From assembly GCA_016617785.1 (NCBI GenBank), contig JADILM010000012.1, forward strand, positions 682,001-746,000: a stretch of 64,000 nucleotides of DNA. The letters run 5' to 3'. Below the pieces are notes generated by a model, which saw only the letters and a program-made list of their open reading frames with translations, searched no databases and had not been told where the DNA came from. Shown here piece by piece: positions 35,201 through 48,400 of the stretch (the first letter of the stretch is position 1; the number at the start of each line of letters is the position of its first letter). Made by a program: the position numbers and the translations under genes. This stretch comes from Sporobolomyces roseus (taxonomy: Eukaryota; Basidiomycota; Microbotryomycetes; Sporidiobolales; Sporidiobolaceae).

Positions 35201-36257
35201 AGGTCGTAGGAGAGGATTCATAAGGTCGAACATAGGAGGAAGGGGAGGTAGAAGTCGATGCGATGGGTTCTTTCTGTTTCTGTTGCAAGTTCAAACGTTT
35301 CTTTCGTTTCTCATACGATAACGTTTCCTCCTCCCAAGGGTAATCCTTGTACTTCGAGTTTGGTAGATCTGTAACTTGATCTTGATCAACCAATTTCTCT
35401 TTGCCTTTTCCTTTCTTTTCTTTCCTCCTCAACCTCTCCAATTCTTCTTTCCACCCTTTCAATTCTTCCTCAACCTCTTGAATCCCTTTACGTTTCAATT
35501 CTTTCCCGGGTAAGATGGTGAAGGCTTGGTACCACCATGAAACTAGATCTTTGAGGAATGCTTCGAATAAACGCGAACGGTCTCGAGGGTTTGGATATTT
35601 CTCGCGAGTGATCGAGAGGAGGGAGATGTGGAGTTGGGAAGGGAGGTGTGAGATTAGACGAGCCTATATTGGAAGAGTGAGTTGAGTGAGAGTAGTGAGA
35701 AAGCAAGAGAGAGAGAGAGAGAAACAGTTACTTGTAATTCTTTATCGTTCAAATATCTGTTCCTGACTAGACCCATTGCCAACAAAGTCATGACATGTAC
35801 TTTGTGTCGTTCTTGTCTCAATTGTCGTTCCGCTGCCGTCAATGCATTCGATTTCCTATTGAAGAGAATGTCAAACTTGTCGGATCGATAGTTGCGAAGA
35901 GAAGAGCGGAACTTACTTCTTTTCATCTTTTGCATCCTTTGAACTTTTACCACCTTTACTGATTACGATCTCTATTCCTTTTGCTTGTGAGTTGTCTTGA
36001 GATTGGTTTGAACTTGATTGATTGAGATCTCCTTCTGTTTGATTTGGAATATCTACTTCATCCCAAGCTTCTTCCCCTTCTCCATCCTCATCATCCTCGT
36101 TGTCTTCCTCGTCACTGGGTTGATTCGAGTTGTTGTTGTTGTTGAATGGGAGTTGGAAGCGAGGAGTTGAATTGAGTTGATTCAAAGCGGGAGAGGGAGG
36201 TAATAGGGAAGGGAAATCTGAATCTTCTGATCCAGATGCGGTAGAGTAACGAGGCAT
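32284..36257 (-). CDS. RAD4: Rad4/XPC nucleotide-excision-repair damage sensor
   Basis: Recognises helix-distorting DNA lesions and starts global-genome nucleotide excision repair with Rad23. The ATG at 36257 opens an acidic, Asn-rich N-terminus (PSDEEDNEDDEDGEGEEAWD). Then follow the region HKVHVMTLLAMGLVRNRYLN, the transglutaminase-like segment INSLYAAAASLKGSKDLSSQ continuing FVALLRGLDVPARLVVSLQ, and a long low-complexity basic insertion. Next come WVTLDPTRKLVRCKAK, DVTPRYAKSYNIATVKLR and, in BHD3, VPKNSFGNIDLFVPSMLPEG plus GAVHLPSKLAAKCAK. The C-terminal exon is an intrinsically disordered Arg/Ser then Glu-rich tail to 32284. About seven introns. RAD34-type paralogy cannot be excluded but RAD4 is the simplest call. 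Shares a short divergent promoter with ERF2. Confidence 0.94.
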
Positions 36258-36399
36258 CTGACTCTGAGTGGAGCGAAGAGAGAGAGAGAGAAAGGCAGAA
36301 TGATGTCAAACAGTCGCAAAGATCGAGACAGGAGTTCAACTCCTCCTCTCTCTCCCTCTTCTTCACACTGACTGCACACTCACTCACAACGAGTGAGCG
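36258..36399. promoter_or_regulatory. divergent promoter between RAD4 and ERF2 (142 bp)
   Basis: Only 142 bp separate the two start codons. The stretch holds a (GA)n tract at about 36275-36292 and TC-rich sequence on the other side, so both 5' UTRs and core promoters must overlap here. Confidence 0.6.
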
Positions 36400-38655
36400 A
36401 TGTCTTCTGCTTCATCCTCGAGACAGTCACTCGTCGTATCTCCTGTCCCTCCTTCAATTTCAACTCGACCTCGCACCCCTTCTTCAGAACGTATCAATGG
36501 ACCACGCATCACTAGACAATCCTCTCTACACCTTACAGATCCTGCCCTGATTCAATCTACACGCGCTCCTTCTCCCTACTCGAATCGACCTCTTTCAACT
36601 TCAAGTTCGATTCCCCTTTCTACTTTCACAACTACCGCTACCGCTCCTCCTCCTCCTACGAGTCCAGTACGGGGTAATGGTCCAATCATTACGAGGGTTC
36701 AATCAGTCATGGGAGAACCACCCATTTTAGGGAGACCTAATTCACCCCCTCCTCTCATTCAACAATCTCAATCAGGTTCTCGTCCCCTCGAACCCAGGTC
36801 TACCTCGATGAGAACGAGACAACGTAGTCAATCATCAGATACAAATTCAGAAGGAGAAGAAATCATTAGAGTTGGAACTGGAGGAATGGGAACTAGGAGG
36901 AGTTCAAATTCATCACTTCAGAACAAAGCAAGAGCGATAGGTCACGCGAGGGATCAAACGAGTGAATCTACGACCGCCGACTCGTTCCGCACTCAAACAA
37001 CTCAGTGGAATGGTGGATTCACTCCGAAAGCTTCACAAGATCCTTTGATCTCGCAGAGAGAAATTCAATCTTCTTCTCTCCCTCCTCCAGTACCAACCAT
37101 CCCTTCTTCCGCTCTCACTCCCTCTCAATCTCAGCAACCAGAAGAACAAGAGAAACCTTTCCAATCCTACCATTCTCCATCTCCTGCCCCTCCCGCTCAA
37201 CCAGCTCAATCCCATTCAATCCCAATCCCAATCTCTCAACCCTTCATTCACGTCCCCACCACTCCAATTCTCTCCCCCTCCTCACGCCCACTGAAACGCT
37301 ACGAACTCCATCAAGGTCGTAATCGATTCCTTTGTGGAGGAAGACTCATCACTTCAAAAGATAATCCTTTACCTTTCATTGGGAGTCTAGGAGTCGCAAT
37401 AGGATTACCAGGGATGTGGTTTGCGTTCACTGGGAGAGGGTTGTGGAGGGATGACGAAGGGGCGTTTGGGGGAAACGGAGGGGGAAAGGCAGTAGTGATT
37501 GTTTTCGCTTATTTGACGTTAGTGATGTGGTCGAGTATGGTGAGCCGCTCTCTCTCTCTCTCTCTCACATGTCCCTGCTACAGAAAAGAGGAGAAGCTGA
37601 TTAGATTGAGAGTAACGGCTCGATAGTTGAAAGCTTCCCTCTCAGATCCCGGTATCTTACCTCGTAATCTCGACCCAACACCTCAACGGAAATATATCGA
37701 GAACGAAGATGCACTCACAGCTGGTGGAGAAAAAGGAGTTAGTGGGGGTCAGTTCGTGGCGGAAACTAAATATTTGAGAGTTAGGGATGGAGTAGTCGGG
37801 TCAAAATGTACGTTTGCGGTTTCTCATATACCCAGTGAATGGTCACTCAGTATTGTGGGACTCTTCGTTCAGGGTGCGAAACTTGTGAGATCTATAGACC
37901 ACCGAGGACGAGTCATTGTAGGTTGTGCGATAATTGCGTCGAGTTGACGGATCATCATGTGAGTCGCGCTCATTGCTTGCACCCCCGTTGCTCTCCGGAG
38001 CTGATGTGAATTCAATTTGAGGGGAACTCAGTGTGCTTTCCTCAACAACGTAAATCTGCTTTTCTCACTCTTCTCCTTCCTCTCCTTTCTCATACGAACT
38101 CAGGTCCCCCTTCTTGTAGTGCATAGGTCGACGCAACTACTTCCCTTTCCTGTCCTTCCTCTTCTCCTCAAACCTCCTCCTCCTCTACTCGATCTCCTTC
38201 ACAGCTTACTACATTTCCCTCACTCCCTCTCGACCCTCTCGTTGGGGTTCAATCGGTTCTTACATCCTCTTGGTACTGTTGGTAGGAGTTATGGTACCCG
38301 TTGGTGGGTTGGGAATGTATCATGCTAGATTAGTATGGAAGAATCGAACTACTATAGAAATGGTTTGTCTCTCTTCCCTTCCTCTCCCTTCCCTTATCAT
38401 CGTACTGATATGAGCTGATGGGGATAGCTTCGACCCAAATCTGCTCGAGGTGGTTTGAACCCTTCGAATGGAGAAACTATTTCTAACTTGTTTGAACTCT
38501 CGAGTCCTGGAAAGAACTGTATGGCTGTTGTGTGTAGGCCTGGGTTGGGAGTGGGAGGAAGAGGCGGATGGAGAGAAATTGCGGGGAGGGACGCGAGGAA
38601 AGGGGGAGAGGAGGAGGAGCAAGAGAGAGGGGGGAGAGGGAAAGAGGGAGTTTGA
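36400..38655 (+). CDS. ERF2: Erf2-type DHHC palmitoyltransferase
   Basis: S-acyltransferase that, with Erf4, palmitoylates Ras-type proteins at the ER/Golgi. A long disordered Ser/Pro/Thr-rich N-terminus (about 300 residues) precedes [20 protein letters not shown], which is diagnostic for Erf2. Two membrane segments follow ([37 protein letters not shown]), then the cysteine-rich domain [22 protein letters not shown], the catalytic DHHC split by an intron right after DHH, and FLNNCIGRRNY continuing into the next exon. Two more membrane segments come next ([33 protein letters not shown]), then TTIEM and a TTxE-like tail. The C-terminus [15 protein letters not shown] ends in a Gly/Arg/Glu-rich run at 38655. 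About five introns. DHHC lies near residue 470, later than in Saccharomyces because of the long N-terminus. Confidence 0.94.
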
Positions 38656-39127
38656 GAAGAAGAAGATGGTCTGGTGAGTCAGGAGATTGGAACCAGTCTC
38701 GCCTGCATTGACCTGACTAGTTTCCCCTTCCTTTCCCTTCATAGTGTTTACGCTTGATACCCCTTTAATACGCATTCCCCTAATCCTATTTATTTGCATT
38801 CTATTCTGATCTACTCTTCAATACCCTAGCTATCTCCCTCATTTCGTCGCAGTACCTGCATCGGTTTCATTCCATCATGTTGCTACTATACGGGCTTTCG
38901 CGAGAGGTTGCTGGCTTGCGAGGGAGAAGTTGAACAATTGCTTGCGAAAGGGAGACGAACGAGTGATTCCTCCTTCTTTCTGACTCGCCTTTCGACTATC
39001 GGAAGCCATTCTTCGTCGTAGTGTCGATTCAGCGCTCAAATGGGCGCAAGAACGAGGTCAATATTCGGTTCCTCCACTTCGAATCCGATTCTCCTCCTTC
39101 TTTCCTCTCACTCACTCTGATACCTGC
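38656..39127. other. intergenic region between ERF2 and ATG9, no gene seen
   Basis: 472 bp between tandem genes; TC-rich upstream of the ATG9 start, no recognisable frame. Confidence 0.5.
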
Positions 39128-42100
39128 ATGCCATTTCAACAATCACTATCTTCCATCTTCTTACCTTCTACGTCCATCTACGCTTCAATTGATCAAACTC
39201 CTCCTTCCCGTTCAACTCCTCCTCCTCCGAATCAAGTCATCTACTCTCGAGAACAAGACGCGCTAGAGGCACAAGATCAAGATGAACTAGACATAGACGA
39301 TACCCCGGAGATTGATCCGTTCTCTTCAGTTACTCCTTCAGTCTTATCTCCCATCAGATCAACTAATCCACCTCTACCACAACCTCACGAACCAATACAA
39401 GAAGAAGATCCATTCTATGATGATCCAGATCATACAATGCCTCGATCTAGGATACAGTCAGAGGGAGAAACGAACCCCACTTCTCCTTCTTTCTCAACTT
39501 CGAGTAGAGTCATAGGGAGTAAGAGTCTCATGGGATTACTCGGGGGTACTACTTATAGGAGTCAAGATGCGTACAGACCAACTAGGGAAGAGGAGGAGGA
39601 AGAAACAGAGGAAGGGAACGAGGAGGGATCGATGAGAGAAGCAGACGCAGAGGTAGAGAGGAGACAGAGGTGAGCTCGAGCTGTACTTCTGGGCGTGAGG
39701 GATCGCTGACACAGAAAGCCAACGTGCAGACTCGTTGATTCTGCTTTACGAGAATCCTTACCTCCTCCTCCTTCAGCTCTCTCCCCTCGGCATTCCCTCA
39801 AGGACAGCAGCCCTTACACACTCGAGGAAGAGGATGAAGAGGAAGAAGATGAGCGTGGGGTTCGAGAGGAGGAGGAAGAAGACGAAGCACCACCAGATTT
39901 CACTTCCCGAATCCCTCTCATGTCGTCCACTCATCGTGCACCATCCTCTACTGCTCAGAGTCATCGTAGACCTAGAACTCTCCACCCAACATCTCCCTCA
40001 ACCGCTTCATCTCGCTCTCAATCCCGAAATCCAGCTCCTTCAAACGGGATCCTCGGTCATTCTCCACCCTCTAGACCAAGACCGGTGATGTCAATGTCAG
40101 CGAGGGAGAGAGCTCTATGGAGATGGGTCAATGTTGAGGATTTGGATCGATTCTTAGACGAGGTTTATCGATATTATTTGGGGAAAGGAGTTTGGACAAT
40201 TGGGTTGGAAAGGATTTTGAACCTCCTGTGCGTCTCATCTACTCTATCCTTCGAGCATAGGGAAAGCTAATCACAGCGTGAGACGCGTAGAACGGTGGGA
40301 TGGGTTATCAGTTTCTCGACTTTCTTGATCGGTTGCGTCGATTATCCGAAACTTTGGCACGCCGACAAGCTCTCCGATGCAGTCGTGTCAAAGTGTGTCA
40401 GCCGGTACGATACCTTGCTTCTTACGCAGTCAGGAATTGACTCAGCTGATGTACGAGCGAGTGATCGACAGGTTATCTGGATCAACTTTCTTACTTTTCG
40501 TTTTGTTCATCGCTTTCTACGCTTGGAGGGTCGCAGAGTTTGGATTGGAAGTGAAGAAACTGTGGGAAATGCATGAGTTCTATACGGAATTGCTCGATGT
40601 ACCAGAGGTGAGTTCGCTTTCGCCTCAATTCGGATCGAATTGTGACTGAGTTGATAGAAGGCTCGCAGGACGACATTCAAACGATTCCCTGGGCTTCGAT
40701 CGTCTCTCGACTCTCCCACCTACGTGCTTCGCATCCTTCCTCCCTTTCCTCTCGCCAGCAATCTCGAGATGAGCCACTCGACGTCCACAGCGTTGCAAAC
40801 CGAATCATGCGATCTCAGAACTACCTCATCGCTTTACTCAACGCTCCTTCCGTCCTCGACTTCTCATTGCCTTTACCGAATGTTGGATTGGTGAGGAGGT
40901 ATCTAGGGAGGGATGGGAGATTCGGACAAGGTTGGTTGACGAAAGCGTTGGAGTGGAACTTGAATTGGACAGTGTTGGGATTCGTATTTGACGAGAGAGG
41001 GGTAGTGAGGGAAATGGTATTGAGTGAGAGGAAACGAAAGGAATTGATCAAAGCGTGAGCCAATCTTGCTCTCGTTTCCCAGGCCAGAGCTGATCTCGCG
41101 CTCGAGTTGCAGCTTGAAGAACCGCTTCATCCTGGTCGGACTCCTGAACGCTCTCTTTGCGCCGTTTATTGTCGTCTATCTGCTTATCTACTCTTTCTTT
41201 CGATATTTCGAGGTCAGTTCTGTATTGTTCTCCCTTTTTCCTTTCCGAGCGGGCGGCTCATCATCCTCGGCATGACTCAGGAGTATCACAAGAACCCTTC
41301 CACCCTATCCTCTCGCCAATTCACTCCACTCGCAATCTACAAATTCCGCTCATTCAACGAACTCGATCACGAATTCTCCTTAAGACTCTCATCGATTCGA
41401 CCTCTCGCCAACCTGTACCTCTCCTCGTACCCTCGCGCAAAGACTGCTCTAGTCTCTCGATTCGTTGCATTCCTGGCCGGTTCATTCGCTGCCGTACTCA
41501 TCCTCTTCTCGATCATTGACCCCGACGCTTTCCTACATTTCGAAGTCACGCCAGGGAGGACTGTTCTCTTCTGGATTGGAATACTCGGAGGAGTGGTAGC
41601 GGTAGCGAGAGGGATGACTCCGGCTCAAGAAGGAGAAGCGTTCAGAGCGAGATTGGAACCTGGGGAGATTATGAAAGAGATCGTCGAGTTGTCTAGGTAC
41701 TGTCCAGACGAGTGGGAAGGGAAACTGCATGCTTACTCGGTATGTCTCGCTGAACTCCCATACGTTTTGTGGAGAACAGAACTGATGAGCATCACTGAAT
41801 CGTGCAGGTTCATCAATCTTTCGCACCTCTATTCCCACCGAAACCTCTACTGTTCCTACAAGAGATCTTCTCGGTTCTCCTCACTCCGCTCATCCTACTC
41901 TTCACTCTACCGAATTGTGCTGGCGAGATTGTCGACTTCTTCCGAGAGTTCACGGTCGAAGTCGAGGGATTGGGAAGAGTTTGCAGTTTCGCTGTAAGTT
42001 CTCTTTCACTACAGATCTCCTCACACGAAGAGAGGCTGAATCCTTGGTGAGCTTGCAGGTCTTTGACTTCAAGAATGATGGAGCACGAAGGGTGAGCAGA

Positions 42101-42894
42101 TCTCTTTATTTGCTCTCGAGACTGACAACTGACGCAAATGTGCTTTTTTTAGCCTTCAAACGCTGCACCTCCGCCTACAGCGAACACCGCGCACTCTCGA
42201 CCTCGTACTCGACAGACTTCTGCACTGTCGACGACATCGAGATTCCGCAACATGGAAAACAAAATGGAGAAGAGTTTGCTCAACTTTGCAGTCGTGAGTC
42301 GCTAGCATCGTTTCTACTGAAATCGATCGCTCATCTCAACTCGTTCTACAGTCGAATCCCGATTGGCAACCTCGAGATGAAGCGCAGTCTCTATTCCTCT
42401 CTCAAATGCTTTCCGATCATCCTCCTCCCTCAGCAATTCACCTTCCTCATCAACAGCATCCGAATTCCTCCGCTTTGAACCTTCGCTCTCCTCCTCCCTC
42501 TCGATCACAATCTCAAGCACGCAGCACCATGCATCCTCGATTCTCCGCTCTGACTCCTGCCGTCGAACCAGACCCTTCGTCCCTCGCTCTTCGACATCGC
42601 AAAGCTGCAGAGAAAGCCAAGTTCTACGATCGAGCTTTCCAACGAAGCACTCTTCTCGCCTCTTCTACACTGCCAGCATCGAATAAGAGAAATTGCGGAG
42701 GGACAAGATTCGAAGGAGGAAGAATAGATGAGGAATCGAGATTAGACGGGGAATCCTTCGTTGCTCCGACAGAAGAGATGCCGTTTGGTTTGGTGGATTC
42801 CGTCGATGATCGACCAGAGCAATCAGGAGTGCGTAGTCAAGCGATGCCAAACAGCAACTTGCAAGCTCTCGTTGGTGAATTGTATCGACGGTAG
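39128..42894 (+). CDS. ATG9: Atg9 autophagy lipid scramblase
   Basis: Multi-pass membrane protein of Golgi-derived vesicles that seeds and feeds the phagophore. A disordered acidic N-terminus from ATG 39128 is followed by the family core ERALWRWVNVEDLDRFLDEV continuing YRYYLGKGVWTIGLERILNL, then VGWVISFSTFLIGCVDY, LFVLFIAFYAWRVAEFGLEV, MRSQNYLIALLNAP, NRFILVGLLNALFAPFIVVY, LLIYSFFRYFE, KFRSFNELDHEFSLRLS, VSRFVAFLAGSFAAVLILFS, VLFWIGILGGVVAVARGM, LHAYSVHQSFAPLFPPKPLL, FLQEIFSVLLTPLILLFTLP and IVDFFREFTVEVEGLGRVCSFAVF. This is the Atg9 domain essentially end to end (PF04109). The tail is disordered and ends ALVGELYRR. About nine introns. Shorter tail than in Saccharomyces but typical of basidiomycetes. 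Confidence 0.96.
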
Positions 42895-43104
42895 ATCTTT
42901 CGTTGTATCTTCGTTCCTCCTCAGCAGTTGTTGTCATATTACTCTCATCTTACTCTTGCTTCTCAAATCTTTCCGCTCTCGAGCTCTCGTGTATTAATAG
43001 TAAGTAAAGCAATTTCAAAACTAAACAAGCGACGTTTTTATCTCTTCCTGACTCTATTCAAGCGAATTCTACTACCTTTGATTCTTCTTCCTTCTCCTTT
43101 CCAG

Positions 43105-45061
43105 CTAGATCGTTTCGTTCTCTTTTCCTTGTTCGCTTTCTCGACCCTTTGAGCTAGCGAAGCCTCCAGTAGCACGAGATCCTTGTTCTCCGTATCCTTC
43201 CAAAGTTTCGATGGCGAGCTCCAGTAATTGGGCATAGTCGAGAACAGGTCGATCGGGAGAGGGTAGATTGAGTGTCGAATTGTTTGACATGGAAGTGAAG
43301 GCTTGTCGCTTTTGAGGTGATGATGAGCGAAGAGAGTCGGCGCTCGTTCGACGTTTCGAAGGTGTCAAATAGGTGGAAGCGGCGACTGGAAGACTGTACT
43401 GAGAGATAGGAGAGAGATGAGGATGTTGGATCGCAGGGAAGCTTGAAACCGAGGTTGACGAAAAGCGAGAATTGACTGATGGTTGCGAAGGAGCAGATCT
43501 GGCGGCTGCATTGAATCCGGAACGAGTAACGATCGATTCGGTGAAGCTGTCTGCTGCAGTTGAGAGGAAGGGATCGATAGGAAGGAAAGTCGTTGAGCGA
43601 ATCTCTTGACGACGCGGACTTTCGTCGTCCGAAGAGGATTCCGAAGAGCCTAATTTCCCCTTCGTTGCGAGACTGAGGGATAACCAGTCAATATATAGTC
43701 AATTACGGTGAGTAAAGGAATCTGAGCTGTCGACTCACAGCATTTCGTAGCGTGCTTTGACTTCGTTCTTGTGCCTCGTAGGCTGCATTCGACGAGAAAT
43801 CTTCTTGAACTGACCAGGAAGTGTAGTATATAGCTGGAGGATAACGTGATCGTCTTCAGGAGTGAATGGGATAGCGTCGATGGAGACGGGTCGAGCGGAG
43901 GAAACAGCAGAAAGTGAAGTTGTCGGATTCGTCGATTGAGCAGAATTGAGCAGCAAGGGAGAGGGCGTCGTTGACGGCGAAGCTGCGGTACTCCGAACTG
44001 CTTGCGAAGGTGACCCTAAGATTCCTCTGATTCGTGGGAGGATACCTGTGCGAGCGATCTTGTCAGCTCATTTCGGTCAGTTCCGGAAGGCTACAATCTG
44101 AAGAATCATCTACCTTGGTTTCGTAGCGTACAGATCCTGTTACCTATCGCTTGTTTCGATCTCGACAGCGAACCTGCAATCTCTTGGTTAGACTTTCCGA
44201 CATTGAATAATTCGCCAATTTTCGCATCTTCCGCAGCGCTGTAGCTTCGTCCGTAACCCTTCGAGAGCTGGGAACTAGTCAACGTATCTTCGAAGATAGT
44301 CGGAGGCGGAGTATCGCTTGCGGTAAGTGACGAGCCTGTGCCGAGAAGAAACGAAGATCAGCATTGTTCAAGTTTTGTTGGTTTCGTCGGAGCAAGCAAG
44401 CTCACCTTGTTCTTGAAACCCGGTAGCCTTGTCTTCTATTGAAGTCGTCCTGTGGTCCTTCGCGTCGGCAATTTCAGGGAATGCGGCGGGAGTTGGAGCT
44501 TGATTCGCTACCGAAAACGAGACGGATTTCGAAAAAGTCAATCCGATCACGAGCGGAGAGGCGCGGTCGAGGGCTCTGACGGAGATTACATGACTCTTGC
44601 CTCTGACGTAAAGCGGAATGAGACCTGAACGAGAACGGACGTGATCAGTCTCGAGATCGCTGATCCCTTGACACGAAATCACCCTCGAGAAACGGCTCAC
44701 CTTTGTCACGAAGAACTGTACTTCTGTGGCTGATAGAATTGATCGATCTGCCTAGTAACTTGGCAATGTGTTGCCTTCCTTTGCCTTCTTGCTTGAGTTG
44801 ACAAAGTTTCGCATCTTCTTCAGGAGTATAGCGGCGACGTTCCTCCTTCGTTTCCGAGGCTTGAGCTCCTCCTCCTAATGAAGCTTGACCTTGATTCGAG
44901 ATGGAGTCAGGAGCAAGAGGACGTGGTCGAGTATCTACAGCTCGAGGAGTGATGAGAGCGGGTTGAATGAAAAACCTTTCCAAGAACTCACTTGAAGCGG
45001 TGAACTGGTTGCTAGGGACGAAACTCAATAGAGAAGGGTCGATCGCGTCTTGACTCATCAT
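43105..45061 (-). CDS. Myb/SANT-like DNA-binding protein, tandem paralog 1
   Basis: Starts MMSQDAIDPSLLSFVPSNQF at 45061. Three Myb/SANT-like repeats follow in separate exons. The first is RRYTPEEDAKLCQLKQEGKG continuing HIAKLLGRSINSISHR (about 44.69-44.85 kb). The second is YGRSYSAAEDAKIGELFNVG continuing EIAGSLSRSKQAIGNRI (about 44.12-44.28 kb). The third is IPFTPEDDHVILQLYTTLPG continuing FKKISRRMQPTRHKNEVKAR (about 43.74-43.88 kb). The C-terminus is Ser-rich with DYAQLLELAIETLEGYGEQG, ending at 43105. A nuclear DNA-binding or chromatin role is inferred from the repeats; the target is unknown. The neighbouring upstream gene is a clear paralog. Confidence 0.78.
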
Positions 45062-45094
45062 ATAGAGCAGAGTGAGGGCGAATGAAAGGAAGAG

Positions 45095-45118
45095 AGAGAG
45101 AGAGAGAGAGGCGAGAGG
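45095..45118. repeat. (GA)n microsatellite in the 5' region of Myb-like paralog 1
   Basis: An uninterrupted GA run just upstream of the start codon at 45061. Similar GA/CT runs occur at about 35709-35722, 36275-36292, 37549-37566 and 61235-61249, each at a promoter or intron. Confidence 0.9.
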
Positions 45119-45492
45119 AATATTTAGGGTTCCGAGTTCTCGAGACTGAAACAATTGAGACGAGGCTCAAGTTCTCCTGATACAGATGACTTTGATTCGA
45201 GCTGCGCAAAGCAGAGAAGCTACGACCTATAGCGATGTCGGAGAGCGGAAGAAGATATGGAGCGAAAACGAAAAAATCGACGAAACAATTGTTTCGCTCA
45301 CCTCTCGTTCGATCTCTCCCTCTCAGAGATGTTCGAGCAGGACGGGGAGTAAAGCTCTATCATTCAGTTACAGAAGTGAAAGATATCAAGCTGTTTCGTC
45401 GTTCGCAAGCGTTTTCTCCGATCCTAACAAGCGTTCTATCTCTTCCTGTTTGTCCCTCCCTGATGCTGCCTATCTCATCCATTCCCTCAAGC

Positions 45493-48400
45493 CTAGACCG
45501 GCGCAACCGCCTTCCCTTTCACTCCCGCTGATTCTTTCTCTCTCTCCCTATCCTCTCCCCTTCGTTCTCCATACTCGTGAAATCCTTTCAAAGCTGCAAG
45601 AGCAGGTCCCAACAAGTGCTCGTAGCCGAGAGATTGGACCTTGCGAGGCTGAGAAGCTTGTAAGGAAGCGTTTCGTCGTTTGCGAAGACGGGGAGAGGGA
45701 AGCGGATCGGTCTCGGTTGAAAAGTCGACGAGTCGGCGTTTCGGGGAGATCGAAGGAGCAGGAGCTGGCGAACGGGATGACTCGTGGGTATTTCGAAGTT
45801 GACTCGATGAGGCAGTAGGAGGAGAGTGGTCGACGGAGGGAGTCTCGTTCGAAGCGGCGATTAAAGCTTGATGAGAAATGGTTTGAGCATTGAGACTCGA
45901 GTCCTCCGTCTGTCCGGAGGGAATGACTTCGTCTTCGGTCGTTCCAGTGGTCGAGATTTGGAGGCGGGATTCGGTAGAAGTGAAGGTACTCGAGCGAGAA
46001 GTTTGACGAGAGGGACGATTGTCGTCAGAAGATGAATCAGGTGAGCTTGAGCGCTCCCTCTTTGCGATACTGTACGAGAAGAAGCAGATTCGGTTATCGA
46101 CCAGCAAAGAAGTGAAGAGAGCGGCTTACAGCTCTTCGTATCTTTCCCTCACTTCCTTCTTGTGCCTCGTTGGCTGCATTTGACGTGAGATCTTCTTGAA
46201 TTGACCGGGAAGCGTAGTGTGGAGATGAAGGATGAGTCGATCGTCTTCAGGAGAGAAAGGCATTTGGTCGATGGAGACGGGCGGCGTATGAGGAGTGATT
46301 AGCAGAGTTGCCGGATTTGTCGGATCTGTCGATTGAACCAAGTTGACGTGTGAACAAGGAGATGGGAGTGGAGCTGAACCGCCGATAATGAGCCCAGCTG
46401 CGACAGGAGGCGAATAGCTGGCACGAATCACGCGTGGCAGCACACCTTTAAAGCGATAAAAATTAGTCTCGATCGCAAGGAAGAGACCAAATCGGCACTG
46501 ACCTTTCTCTCGTAGATAAGAGATACGAGCACTGACCGACCGATCAGATCTTGAAACTGCCGCGCCGATAACCTTTGCGCTCTTTCCCTCGCTCAGAAGT
46601 TGAGCAATTATCGTATCTTGTGCAGCAGTGTAACGTTCTCTGCCCGTTGATCGAGTTGGTACGCGGTGAGTGTTCTGTTGAGCTTCAATCGAGAGCTGAG
46701 GGGGTACTTGTAGCTGATGTGCGTTGTTGGAGACTGCTGCGCCTTGAAGAGCTGGTGACGGGAAGGTCTGTCCCTGCGAGTTTTCGGGGCCAGGAAAGGA
46801 TACACCAGTAGTAGCTACAAGCTGAGTATCAGTCATACTATCTTCAAGAGCGTAGAGGGAGGTGTCGGCTTACGGGAGAGGGATCGTGAGGCAGCTGGGT
46901 TGGCGCAAGAGGAGGAATTGGGGGTTTCGGATTCGGATTCAGCAGGCTGCAAGGCAGGAACGAGGAGAGGACTTGAAGCAGACGGTACAGTCTGATCGGC
47001 GGATTGTGTCGATGCGAGATTCGAGAGAGGTTGAAGCATGCCTGAGGAAACGCAACCCATTAGCTCGATTGCGAGATCGTGACGAATGCTTTCTCGAACG
47101 TACCTTGCTTCTCGAGGATAGAGCAGCGTTTTCTCACCGATGATCCTGGCCTGCCGATAGACTCTGCTATCTGAGGACTCGAGTATCCTGCTCCTTTCAA
47201 ACGACAGATTTCCGCATCTTCTTCAGCCGTAAACTTCTTCCCAGCGACACCTATGGCAAGCGGTCGATCATCATCTGATACATTGTCTCCAAAAGAAAAA
47301 AAAAGAAGTAGAGCTCACCTTTCGAAGGGCGAGCGGGCGTGGATTGACCGTTCGAAGCCCGTGGGATTCGCCACTTTCCTAATTCACTAGCTGCAGTTGT
47401 CCTTGGTAGTCGTTCTTGCGCAGGGCTAGTCGATGTCGAAGGTGCAGGGCAATCCTCAGCGAGAGGTGGCTCGTTCGTGGAGGTACCATTGCGAGAGTAC
47501 GAATCTTGATTGCTGTTCGTTCCTTCGACTTGCTCGAAGACCGCTTCGACCTGATCAGAGCCTGAGGGAGCGCCTGAAGCGAGTAGAGGTGGTGCTCGTT
47601 CATCAGCTCAGTGCGAGGGAAGTAAGCCATTTTCGAATTGACACTCACCTTCATCCAGCTTTTTGATCGTATCTCCGGGATAGATGCGCTCAGCTAACTC
47701 TCGAGATGAACCTAGATTGCGTTAGATGTGAGAGTCCAATCAGCATCGTCGGAAATTTGGAGTCGAAAAGAGGAAACGAAAACTGCTCACCTTCTCCGAC
47801 GTTCTGCTCGATATCCATCGAATCTCTCCCGATCTTACTCGCCTCACCCAAACGATGACTCTCGAGGTACTTCCACCTCCAAACGATACTCCCCAAACAC
47901 TCTTCGTTCTTCATCCTCAATCGATCACGAACCAATACCCATTTCGCAACGTTCTCATCTCCGTTATCTGCTTTGTAAATCCCTTCGTCACCAGTCGCAC
48001 CAATCTCCTCAATCGCTGAACGTAGGCAATCATCTTCTAGAGTCGTCCATTTGAGTTCGGCGTAAGAACCATTTCGATGCAATTCTTCTTTCCATTTTTT
48101 CCAGAGTGCTTGGAGTTGACGAGCATTCTGACGGTGTCCCACGAGCTGCATTGCGATGATAGACCAGTCGAGATCGGAGGATGGGGTTGCGACGAGTTGA
48201 GAGAGTACGAGAATCGCGATTTGTTGTTGAAGAGAGTCGACGGGAGTTTCAGAAGAAGACGAGGGTTTCGATGAGCGTGGAGTTTTCTTGCGAGATTGAG
48301 GAGAGTAGTCTTCATCTTCATCTGCGAGAGTGCTCGATTGTCAGCTCGATGATCAAACACGTTGGAGAAAGAAGAGAGCGAACCAATTCGACTTGTTGAA

